64,000 bases of DNA. Origin: Nelumbo lutea. Its lineage: Eukaryota; Streptophyta; Magnoliopsida; Proteales; Nelumbonaceae. Within the stretch, counting starts at the first letter, position 1. Every line of letters starts with the position of its first letter. The notes below the pieces were generated by a model that did no database searches, was not told where the DNA came from, and saw only the letters and a list, made by a program, of their open reading frames with translations. A program made the position numbers and the translations under genes. The stretch covers positions 65,010,383-65,074,382 of the forward strand of contig JAKGHH010000002.1 of the NCBI GenBank assembly GCA_022828595.1, given 5' to 3'. This document shows, one piece after another, positions 48,091-57,959 of the stretch.

Positions 48091-48530
48091 ACGATTGATT
48101 TCTGCCAACCAATGACCAATATCCGATTTTAGGTTTCTCTGTACAGATTTTATTCTCTAATACAGCAACTAGGTCTGCCGTTGTAGCCTTGTAGGCCTAA
48201 ATTTCAACAAAAACGAAGTTTCTGCAAGAACTCTGTCCGATAATCACTGTAAATAACTTAGCTTCATAAGGATTTTTTATCAAAAAATGAGGGGGTTTGG
48301 TCTTGACAAACCGAGTTGGGTTGAGGCATCCATGCTGCTTTAAGTTCGATGTCGGGTGTTGGTCATCAGTTGTTAAGTCGGTCGCCGGTGCTGGCTTTAA
48401 CTCTTCGTTTTTTAAATGGCTTCAAAGCATGGCTTTTAAAAACGAACTGGAAGCAGAACCTGTCAGGGGACCGGTTTCCGATTAATAGGTTCGACCGTCC
48501 GAATCGAACGGTTCGACCCGTGACGTTATA

Positions 48531-49235
48531 AATAAATTAAAAAAAAAATAGCATAAAATTAAATAAAAATACAGAAAAATACAGAACATAAAACTATCTA
48601 AATAAAAAATAATACAGAACAAAACACACAGAAAATATAAAAATAAAATACAGAAAAAATCTAAAAAATACAGAAAAAACACAAAAAAATAAAAAAATAC
48701 AGAAAAATAAAAATATCTAAATAAAAAAATAACAAAGTACATAAAAAATAGAAATTACAAAAGAAGTACAGAAAATACTGAAAAAAAATACAGAAAAACA
48801 AAAAAAATAAAACAGAAAATTGCAAATAAATAGAGGAAAATACAGAAAAAGTGCAAATAAATACAGAAAAATACAGAAAAACAAAACAAAAAAGTGCAAT
48901 TAAATACAGAAAAGAATATTAGAAAAATAAAACATAAAAGTGCAAATAACTACAGAAAAATAAAACAGAAAATTGCAAAAAATACAGAAAAAACAGAAAA
49001 TTGAAAATAAATACAAAAACAAAAACAAAAAAGTGTAGATAAATACAGAAAAGTGCAAAGCAAATATAGAAAAAAAAAAACAGAAAATTGCAAAAAAATA
49101 GAAAATTGCAAATAAATAGAGAATAAATACAGAAACAAAAACAGAAAAATAAAACAAAAAAGTGCAGCTAAATACAGAAAAATAAAACAAAAATTTGCAA
49201 ATAAATACAAAAAATAAAAAATAAAACAGAAAAGA
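48531..49235. repeat. A-rich degenerate minisatellite inside the hAT element
   Basis: About 700 bp are built from shuffled words AAATACAGAAAA, ATAAAACAGAAAA and GTGCAAATAAATAC. Long open frames on - (Phe/Tyr/Ile/Leu-rich) exist only because the repeat lacks stop words in that direction; they are not genes. It lies downstream of the transposase, between it and the element's left end. Confidence 0.85.
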
Positions 49236-50002
49236 TTGAGTTCATACAAACTTAGAGTTCATTAAATTTACAATATTTTTTCTAAAGTTCAAACAATTTG
49301 CTTATCTACTTCATATAAACATACAATTCACAAAACTTCAAAATTCAAACAATGTTTTCCTAAACATTCATGCCATTATAATTTGTCATACTTTAGAAAA
49401 GGAGAAAAGGAGGGAAAAACTCAAGTACCTTTGAGCCTTTTGAAGACTAAACTTCTCTAGTTCTCTAATCCTTTGTTATCACTTTTATTCATAGCATATG
49501 GCCATATGCAATCAGCTATACATCAGGAATTGCAACTCAATGAATCTATACATAACAAGAAGTAAAACTAAATAAAAGCAAGACTTGCTTTATAAATGCC
49601 CTTACCTATACAAATGGAAAGGAACCCCTTTAGATGGTCAAGTCTCTTAGAGTTTCCTTTGGACTTTCTGTTCAAAAACACTAATAAGACAAGAAAATAA
49701 AATATGCAAAAAATTCCATAGATATTGCCATAACATCATGCATTCTTAATTCATCAAACATAATACTTAGATACTCAAAAATAAAAAGATCACAATCACA
49801 AGTAATAAAAAGATCACAAACCAAGTTCAACAAGTATTAAACACAAATCAAAACTTCAAGTTCAATATAGAGTTTAGTTCACTAATCTAATCATCCGAAT
49901 TCTCAAGATATATTGGCCCCACTTCTCAATGGTACCAACTACCAACCAAAGCCATGTAGTATTTCATCAACATCTTCATCTTCATCTTCGGGAGGTTGTG
50001 TT

Positions 50003-52027
50003 TCATCTACATTTTTTACTTGGGTGTTTGTTGCATTCTCCTCCATGATTACCATCAGTCCTAGCTCTTTTTCTTGATGGTGATTCTATTATTGGAAATG
50101 TTGTCTCATTAGCTTTAAACATATCATCATTCTCATTACCATCAAGTAATGGAGGATCCTCATCATCGTCTACTATCCAATTTTCCACAACATCAGCATG
50201 CATGTTCATGCCCAATTGAGTCAAGAATTTCAATTTTTCTCCTACAAAGCAATAAATGATACATTAGATGCAACAAAAGCATAAAAAAATAAGCAATCAT
50301 GAAACATAAAAGTTAAAACACTTGCCCATGCATCACATGCAGGTTGCAATGAACATATACTAGATCATTGAGCCTCTGGTGCTCTAACCTATTCCTTCTC
50401 TTTGTGTGTATATGTTCAAAAACACTCCAATTACGTTCACATCCAGATGAATTACATGTTTGGCTAAGGATTCGTACAACAATCCTTTTCAAGTTTGGAG
50501 TGTCACAACCAAATCTCGACTACTATTCACCTATATGCAATGAAATAGAGTTGATTTAATTTATAAAATAAAATTGAAATAATAAACATGTTATAAGAAA
50601 TAAAAATATTTATTATCAGGAGGCATTGACTTAAATGTCTTCACTGAGAAAGGTCTTCCAAAAGTACTACGACAACTTTCAAAAATAGTAAGCTCTTTGT
50701 TCAGTTTTATCTCCACATCATCTGATTTGATTGCAAGCTTTTTAATGACATCAAAATCTATAGACATAACGGCTGGGGATTTAACTTTTGATTTCGAATC
50801 GTATTGGAAGGCCGGGTTAAAATAATACCTTGCAAGATGAAGTCTCTGACTCATTTGTCTATTCCATTTTGTATCAATAATCTCCATGATTGGACCATAT
50901 TCAACTTTCTTATAATTAAAAAACTTTTTCAGTGATTCTTTTTCCTTCAATATAGCATGATACATATACCTCATTGCAGGCCTAAGATCAAAATCTGCAA
51001 GTCTCAATGCATTAATAAGAGGTGATTTAAAACCTACAATCATTTTGCATTGTGCCCAAAATTCAGAATCCAAAACTATTTGTATTACTTTCTTCCCCTT
51101 TGCATCTTTGGCTTACTTAGAGTCAATAAAACTCCGATCTGTCACCAAATTCTGCAAATCATGCATGTGCTTCAAAATGCTATCAAATGCAATGAAATTA
51201 ATTGCAAAACAAGTGGCTCCAAGACATACTATCTCAGTCCAACCAGGTCTCTTCTTTAACATTGAGAGTACAAAAATATGATTGTAGACAAATTTGATAA
51301 TTTTACATGCATGTTGAACAATATTTGCAACATAATCCATTTCCCCAATTTCCTTTAACATCAAGTTTAGACAATGTACTACACAAGGTGACCAATATAT
51401 CCATGAAAATTCTGCTTCCAACAATTTTCCCGCAGCTACATAATTTGCTGCATTGTCAATGACCACAAGAACAACATTTTCTGATTTTACCCAATCAATA
51501 ACTTCCTTAAACAAAATATATTAATTCTTTGCACTCTTAACTGTTTCAGAAGCATCTATAGACTTCACAAATGCAGTTCCTATATGATAATACACTAAAA
51601 AAATTAATAAGTATCATGTGTACTAAGTGGATCTATTTCTCTAATCTCAATATCATCATCATTATCATTCCTTCCACACTGTGCTCTAGTCTCAACAAAA
51701 CTCATTGATTGCTTTTCATTTCTTTTTCTTTCATAGATTTTGTTCAATGATTGCTCTACTTTGAAACTTATATCAAAGGGTACTTTACAACAAATTGCAA
51801 TATCACATTTCCTTTGGGCAAGATGTTGTTTCATCCTATTAATCCATCTCCCTTTACTAGTCTTTTGACAATAAAGACATTGTCATTGACTTTGATCCAT
51901 TAAAAGGGTCAACTTTAAGGGAAACATGCTCCCAAGCAGAATCGGTTTTTGCCCTAGCATTTGATGAAATTGACTCTTGTGATGGAGTTGGATCAAATGT
52001 ATCCATATTTGGACTTTGGGATTCCAT
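50003..52027 (-). pseudogene. hAT transposase (BED finger, DUF659, hAT dimerisation), broken
   Basis: Transposase of the hAT superfamily, read on - from the ATG at 52027 (MESQSPNMDTFDPTPSQ). A BED-type zinc finger is split by a frameshift near 51880: AWEHVSLKVDP in one frame, CLYCQKTSKG and NRMKQHLAQRKCD in another. Then comes a charged linker to 51604. The first part of DUF659 is missing: only about 90 bp precede GTAFVKSIDASETVKSAKN, which meets a stop at 51515. DUF659 resumes with VVLVVIDNAANYVAAGK and WSPCVVHCLNLMLKEIG. Another in-frame stop lies near 51113. The core continues through PAMRYMYHAILKEKE, IDTKWNRQMSQRLHLARYYF and NPAFQYDS. The C-terminal dimerisation motif is readable near 50360-50500: SSGCERNWSVFEHIHTKRRN then RLEHQRLNDLVYVH. 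An acidic C-terminus may follow (50003-50233). Confidence 0.88.
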
Positions 52028-52107
52028 TATCTTAAGTTCAATTAAAGAAACCCAACTCAAAAACAAATCCCTTCATACAAACATAAAATATAAAATTTAA
52101 ATTTTAG

Positions 52108-52288
52108 AATAGCACATTCATTGACTAAAAGAATCAACCAAAATGTAAAATCACTCCATTAGAAATGTGAGTAAATTGCTTATAGAAAATTAAGCAAAAT
52201 AGCACATTCATTGACTAAAAGAATCAACCAAAATGTAAAATCACTCCATTAGAAATGTGAGTAAATTGCTTATAGAAAATTAAGCAAA
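52108..52288. repeat. Perfect tandem duplication of 90 bp
   Basis: Two adjacent copies, starting at 52108 and 52198, are identical base for base over 90 bp (AATAGCACATTCATTGACTA ... GAAAATTAAGCAAA). Identity implies a recent duplication. It lies just upstream of the transposase start. Confidence 0.95.
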
Positions 52289-52384
52289 ACTTTTAGTATC
52301 TGATCATTATATGAAAATTAAGCAAAATCTACATATGAAAATTAAGCAAAACTTTCAGCAATTTTACCATATTGAGTTTGCAGA

Positions 52385-52498
52385 ACAGATAACCGCTTTT
52401 TTATTTGTTTTATTTCTTTTGTCAGAACAGTTCAACCATTCAAACCAGACCCTTGAACAGTTTGTTGTCTAGTTCGGTTTAAAAAAAAAAAAAAAAAA
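52385..52498 (+). mobile_element. Truncated hAT-type MITE nested in the hAT element
   Basis: The right half of subfamily A is present: TTTTGTCAGAACAGTTCAAC, CAGACCCTTGAACAGTTTG and TTGTCTAGTTCGGTTTAAAA. A poly-A run follows. It lies inside the larger relative, so it is either a nested insertion or a rearranged internal copy. Confidence 0.6.
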
Positions 52499-53607
52499 CT
52501 TGTAATAATCTAACTTCCATAGCGAGTGACAACAAGTTATGCAAATTCTGGATTAGATCTAAGTTACATAAAAGACATTGTCCCCCACCCCCCACCCAAA
52601 CCCTAAAAAAAAAACCTTATCAATGTCATACTGAACTTAGTTACCCAAAAAAATAAAAAAAATGTCATACTGAACTCAACTAGAACTGACCTTGTCAATA
52701 TATCCACTTTGCAATGTATGTTTTTTTTTTTGGTAGAGCAGCATAAAAGAAATGGTTCAATGATCATGAGAGTTTTTTTAAAGTTCAGCACGAATGAAAC
52801 TTTACATAAAAAATTACAGTACTTAATTCAAAAGAACTTATGAGCAATTGTTGAGATGGATCTAGGTGTTGAACTGATAAATTAAACAAAGAATTAAGCA
52901 AAAAAAAAATCAAAGAATCAATTAAACTCACAAAAAAATCAGAAAAAAAAAATTATGCCTTTAGGTCTTTCATAGTTTCACTATTAAGTGTCGATAATGG
53001 GGGTGTGACAATGGGCTCATCGCCAGTGTGCTCGAGCTTGGTTGCAAGCAAGTTGCCGCCGCAAGTGCTGCTCCAACTTGCAAAATCGCCAATGGTGGTG
53101 TTATTGCCACCACTACAAACTTGCCTGTGGCAACTCTTATTGTTGGAGCCTGGAAGAACTACAAAATATGTTGGTCACCACTGCAAACTCATCGCCGTAG
53201 ATTGCCGTTAATCACCGCCGGTCGGTGTGTGTCCCCATCGGACACCAGAGGTGCTGGCCGCCACAGGTGGTTGATTGGGTGTGAGGGTTGAGAGGAGGGA
53301 AGGGTTAGAATGAAAATGGGGTTCTAACCCTAAAGGCCCTAAACATTCGATTTTGGGTTGGGGATATTGAAGTCATTTTACTTTTTGTTTTTTTTTTATT
53401 TAAAACAGTGAAAATAAAAAAGGATAACCCGTGAACCGCTGCCCAGATTGAATGGTTTAGCAATCGAATCGCCCAGGTCAGTGGTTTTCTGACTTTTTCA
53501 ACATTTTTTAGGAATTTCCAGTTTCTAATATAACCGGACCCGGGGGCTGACCGGTTACCGATTTTTCCAGTCCGACCATCAGGTCTGGTCCTGTTTTGAA
53601 AACCATG

Positions 53608-53730
53608 GTCGCCAGCAACAGCTTCAACTCTTCGTTTTTCTATTTACCAAAGCAAAAAATAATGGGGAAGAGAAGTGGAGTTCTTTGTTTTTTAATTAAT
53701 TTAAAATAGAGAAGTGGATATATTACGTAC
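53608..53730. repeat. Right arm of the large inverted repeat around the hAT element
   Basis: It begins GTCGCCAGCAACAGCTTCAA directly at the hAT right end and continues with CTCTTCGTTTTTCTATTTAC and TTTTTTAATTAATTTAAAAT. It pairs in inverted orientation with 47990-48090 and shares its first 30 bp in direct orientation with 48381-48413. Confidence 0.55.
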
Positions 53731-53816
53731 ATGTGTTTTTGTGGCACCTTCCCGTGTTTTTCATTTCACTTCCAAAATGGCAATGCTATTTCTATTTGGG
53801 TAAAATATTTGAAACA

Positions 53817-54780
53817 TGATGAAAGAAGATTTGGCCCGACCTCATAGTTATGCGATACGTGGCAAAGACGATAGTCGGCACAAAAGCACGCCTAAGGCAC
53901 AAGCACTAAGGGGAGGAACTGGCAGCAGACTGAATTCCCCAACCAGCAGTTCGAACTCCCTACTAGGAGCCCAAACTCTCCCTTAGGCCCCAAGCCACTC
54001 AAGGGACAATAACCCGAATTGGCCTGCCTTATAGCAGTTTGGGATACACCTCGCCGAACTGGCCTGCCTTATAGCAGTTTGGGACACACCTCACCAAATC
54101 GGCCTGCCTTATAGCAGTTCGGGACACACCTCACCGAACTAGCCTGCCTTATAGCAATTCAGGACACACCTCGCCGAACTGGCCTACCTTGTAGCAGCTC
54201 GGGACTCACCTCACCGAGCTGGCCTGCACTATGGCAGTACAGGACATACCTCCGAACTCAAGACTTCACCTCACTCACCACTCCAAGACTTCGCCTCCAG
54301 GATGCCAAACCGTACCACGCCTGACACCAAGGAAGTTCGTACCCAGGGGCAGCGCACCTGATTGACTTGGGATATGACGTTTGACGGCCGCACTTCAAAT
54401 GGCCACCTGCCACCACCACCTGACACCGCCATCTCCAGTTATAGAGACGACTCCGACAAGGAGCAATGGCGGTTCTGTCCCAGCAGAAAGGATGACACCC
54501 GAACTGGCAGAAACAGAGATAATCATACCCGACTTGACAGAGGCCTCGAAGTGAGTGCGCGAAGTGGTTATAAAAGGCCCCCTACCCCCAACAACAAGGT
54601 ATGTGAACTTGGCGCCATCTGGTCTTTACTTTGCCTTTGAGAGAATACTAACTTGAGCTTCGAAGTTATCTCACCAGGTTCCCCCCGAAGTTCCCTCATC
54701 TTCTCCGTTTCAGGATCCCCGTTGCTCCAGTCAGAGGTAGAATCGTTGACGGCTAAGATCGGCCAGATTGCGCTCCATCA
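53817..54780. mobile_element. Solo LTR, Ty3/Gypsy-like, with exact 5-bp TSD
   Basis: It starts TGATGAAAGAAGATTTGGCC and ends GCGCTCCATCA. The exact 5-bp duplication AAACA flanks it (53812-53816 and 54781-54785). The layout matches the LTR at 11007-11910: opening block with GCCCGACC, the 40-bp tandem array, TACCACGCCTGACACCAAGG, TATA-like GTTATAAAAGGCCCCC near 54568, GAGCTTCGAAG near 54655, and a GGCTAAGATCGGCC tail. No pol or gag domain adjoins it. Confidence 0.87.
54010..54262. repeat. Tandem array of a 40-bp unit in the second solo LTR
   Basis: About six copies of a 40-bp unit with words CGAACTGGCCTGCC, TTATAGCAGTTTGGGA and CACACCTCGC. The unit is homologous to the array at 11145-11390, so the array belongs to the LTR family and predates both insertions. 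Confidence 0.88.
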
Positions 54781-54785
54781 AAACA

Positions 54786-57116
54786 TACGCTAGGTTTCTA
54801 AAAAGGACTTGAAGATAGCTTATCACTCTTTACCCTTTATGTTCTTTCATACTTTTAAAAAGATCCAAATAGATGATGAATCTAAATATAAAAGTAACAA
54901 GGTAGCTAATTGGCACTAGTTACCACCATAGTTACCACCAAAAGGCAATGTATCTATTTTTCGCTTTTGCCAAGAAAAATTGGAGGTTGCAGCAACATCC
55001 TCCAATTCTAAGATGCTATCTCTTGAGAATTGGGGTCATAGAAACTTGGAGTAGAAGTTCTAAGATGTGCCTAAAGACATTAACTTTATTGTGCTATTTA
55101 CACCCATTCAGTTTTAATGAGTTTGTTGTTGGGTTATAAGCAAATTCATTCCCAGAATACAATAGAGTTTTAGACGAAAATCTATAACCAACAAAGTTGA
55201 AAAGTCTTCGAAAAACCTTTTGTAAGATATTAGCAGATCGGACCGATAAAGATTAGAGTGATTTTAAAAGAAAAAAAAAAAAAAAAAAAACTTATATATT
55301 TCTTTGCTTGATTCATACTTCTTATACAATTTCTGTAGAATCATCTTAAAGAGAAAGGTGCTATCATCTATGAAGTCACTCGTGGTGATAGTCGTTGGAT
55401 AAGCTCGTACTCTCGCTCTCAAAGGTATTCTGTCATCAATGAAGTCAACATTTTCTTTGAGTTCCAAATTTCAAATTTTGTTCAATAACAATTTTGGGTG
55501 TCTCGAGATTTTGGCATTACAGGAGATGGTTGTGTATATTCATGGGGAAGAGAAACTTAGACTAGAAATTGATGAGCTATACCAGTTCAAGTCGACTTTG
55601 ATTTGTGCAATGAAAAAATTGCTGTCCTATATTAAAAACTTCTATTTATGTTCCCTAATTCCCTTATTATCCTTAGAATTTCCAATGGTTGTCAGCCTTG
55701 GAATTTCAATATTCGTTGTTCGTCCGCTGAGGTTTCGTTTCCTTCTGTTCGAGATCTCTCAAGATTTTTTTCCTTTTTGTTCTATTTCGTTTCTCTGTTT
55801 TTTTCTTTGTTTTTTTTGTTCTTCTTTCTCCATTTCTCCCCTGTTCCCATCTGTTTTTTTTTTTTTTTTTTTGTTCTTCTCTTTCTGTTCTCCATTTATT
55901 CTTTTGTTTTGTTCTCCCTTGTTCCCATCTATTCGTTTGTTCTCCATTTTGTTCTCCCTCATTCCCTTCTGTTCTCCATCTATTATTTCTGTTCTTTCTT
56001 TTTGCGGGCATTTTGATATGGAGTTTCTTCTCTAAAATCCTTTCTGCGATAACCACTGGTGAAAGTTGCCACTTGCATTGCCGTCTCCATCATTTTGGAA
56101 GGCAGTTATAGTTCTACGGCGTCCTAAATGGCAGTTACAGTTTTTCGGCATTGTAAATGAACGTTTCAGTTCTCTAGCGTTTTTTGGATGGCAGGCCAAA
56201 GTGAACAGTTATCCGGTGTGTTGGATGGTAGTTACAGATCACATCATCTTTTGCGGATTGGTTCGAAGTGGTTGGAAGTTACAGATCATGGCTTTTGGCT
56301 TTGTAAGCTCCTATGGCAGTTTCTGTTTTTTGTTGGAAACCTCCTTATCAGATATGCTCGCTAGTTATGATGGTTTGGAGATGTATTTATCCACTTCTAT
56401 GGTGATTTTAAGTCACTTTGTTTTGGTTGCAGAAGTTCTTTTAACTCTCCTACATCCATCTCTTTATTTTGTTTTTCTTGAGAATTGTATCTGAACTTTA
56501 ATTGGTCTTATTGGCATCTATTTGTATCAATTTCTTGAATGAATGAAATATGATTTAAGCTTCCAAAAAAAACATTGTAATAAACTTCTTTAACTCTTCT
56601 CAAGTCATATTTGATTCAAGCGGATTTATAGGTCGATGGGTTGGATGCCAGGTTATATTGATTGGGATGATAGAGAGAGGATCAAGAGTCGAAACTTGGC
56701 TATTAGATGGGAACAGTAATCCATGTAGGTGATGGTTTGCTGCTCATAAATGGAATTTACATTAGACATCCAAAAAGCTATTATGGGGAAAGGAGTTTCA
56801 ATGATGGACTTCTTGTCATTGTTTTCCAACCGTCGTTGATCCGGATGGTTACATTGTTTGGCCCACGAACTATCCAACCGTCGTTAAAGGGCAAAATAGG
56901 ATTTTAAAAAATTTAAATGAATTTACATGTGAAGTTTCACCGATGGATGGTATGTTTTAAGTCCAATGGGGCCAGTCTCTACCGTATCTTTTAAATCTTT
57001 TGAAAATGTTAGGGTATGTTTAATTAATGAAAACTCGGGGTATATTTAAGTCTTTTACCTTTTTCTTAAAGAAATAAACTTTAATAGTACCATTAGAAAG
57101 GAAGGCTATACATGTG
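54786..57116. other. Intergenic; retroposon-like T-rich region
   Basis: An A run lies at 55269-55290. Positions 55760-56010 are T/C-rich with repeated TTCTGTTCTCC and TTGTTCTCC words; the long Phe/Ser/Leu open frames there are artefacts. The segment 56040-56575 ends TGAATGAATGAAATATGATT then TAAGCTTCC then an A run, like the 3' tail of a LINE, but no RT domain is readable. I make no gene call. Confidence 0.4.
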
Positions 57117-57126
57117 TTTAAATAAA

Positions 57127-57606
57127 GAGTAAAATACAAAATCCTTCCCTATAGTTTCATTTTAGCAAATATCTCCCCCAAACTTTTGAGAAACTCGACA
57201 AAAACCTCCCTTCCGTTACCTTCCCAAACGGAAAACGTTAGATTGATGCACCGGTTTTTTCTAATACCCATTCTACCCATTTATAAATTATTTTACATAC
57301 AAAATTACTGAAATAACCTTGTTTTAACTCAACAAAAATGCTAGAAGATGACCACTAAAGGAGGTTTTTGTCAAGTTAAAATAAGGTTATTTCAATAATT
57401 TTGTATGTAAAATAATTTATAAAAGGGGTATTTAGAAAAAACTAGTAAATCAATCTAACAGTTTCTGTCTTGGAAAGTGACAAAAGGGAGATTTTTGTTG
57501 TGGTTCTCAAAAATTCAGGAGAGGTATTTGTTAAAATGAAACTATAGGAGAGGTTTTTACAATTGTCCGAAACTTTAAGGAATGTTTTTGTATTTGTATT
57601 TTACCC
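57127..57606. mobile_element. 480-bp hairpin MITE with exact 9-bp TSD (MULE-type)
   Basis: The ends GAGTAAAATACAAAATCC and GTATTTGTATTTTACCC are inverted, and the arms pair along most of the element (57127-57330 with 57375-57606). Matching words include GTTTCATTTTAGCAAATA / TTTGTTAAAATGAAAC and TTACATACAAAATTACTGAA / TTCAATAATTTTGTATGTAA. The exact 9-bp duplication TTAAATAAA flanks it (57118-57126 and 57607-57615), as for Mutator-like elements. A transcript would fold into a long hairpin. Confidence 0.88.
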
Positions 57607-57621
57607 TTAAATAAAAATTAA

Positions 57622-57956
57622 GACTGCATTCGAAAATGATGCAAATAGAGTGTAAATCCTGGTTCAAGGTAAATGTGCATTCTGGTTCACTTTTGCCTGT
57701 GTTTGGCAACATTACATTTATGCATTGACACATGATAGACCAATGCATATTTACATTGATAATAAGAGTACATCAATAAAATAAGAAGTAAATTTGCATT
57801 CAAGTGGGCTTTTAATAAAAAAAGACATATACTTTATTAGAATTTGTGTTTGCATTCATTACAGATAAAGTCTGTTTGATAAAAAGGTAAATTTATTCGT
57901 TCCAAACTAACCCAACCTTACATTCATACTTATTTGCATCATTTCCAAACGCAGCC
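57622..57956. mobile_element. Tourist-like (PIF/Harbinger) MITE with TAA duplication
   Basis: The left end GACTGCATTCGAAAATGATG and right end CATCATTTCCAAACGCAGCC are inverted. The 3-bp duplication TAA flanks it (57619-57621 and 57957-57959), the TWA target typical of PIF/Harbinger. It begins only 6 bp after the duplicated target of the hairpin MITE at 57127-57606. Confidence 0.8.
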
Positions 57957-57959
57957 TAA

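Larger units (their letters stand above)
48428..53607 (-). mobile_element. 5.2-kb hAT transposon, parent-type copy of the CATGG MITE family
   Basis: The left end CATGGCTTTTAAAAACGAAC and right end CCTGTTTTGAAAACCATG are inverted. Similarity to the MITEs goes well past the termini. The left 100 bp (GTCAGGGGACCGGTTTCCGA, GGTTCGACCGTCCGAAT) matches the right end of subfamily A read inverted. The right 180 bp (CAGTGGTTTTCTGAC, CTGACCGGTTACCGATTTTT, CCAGTCCGACCATCAGG) matches its left end. The inside holds a broken hAT transposase on - (50003-52027), an A-rich minisatellite and a perfect 90-bp duplication. No 8-bp duplication is seen; the flanks are CTTCAAAG and GTCGCCAG. It is large enough to derive from an autonomous element. 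Confidence 0.8.

Noticed and set aside
48482..49249. Several long open frames on - (Phe/Tyr/Leu-rich)
   Set aside because: They arise from an A-rich minisatellite lacking stop words on -; composition is repetitive and no domain is present.
48381..53639. 30-bp direct repeat as a target-site duplication of the hAT element
   Set aside because: hAT duplications are 8 bp; the left copy is separated from the element end by about 15 bp and is part of a larger inverted-repeat pattern.
55439..56056. Open frames of 198, 122 and 116 codons on both strands
   Set aside because: All overlap a T/C-rich repeat tract and encode low-complexity Phe/Ser/Leu or Lys/Glu/Asn strings; being open on both strands reflects composition.
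56066..56494. 142-codon open frame on +
   Set aside because: No family recognised; repeated TGGCAGTTACAG words and a poly-A-like end after 56565 suggest retroposon 3' sequence.
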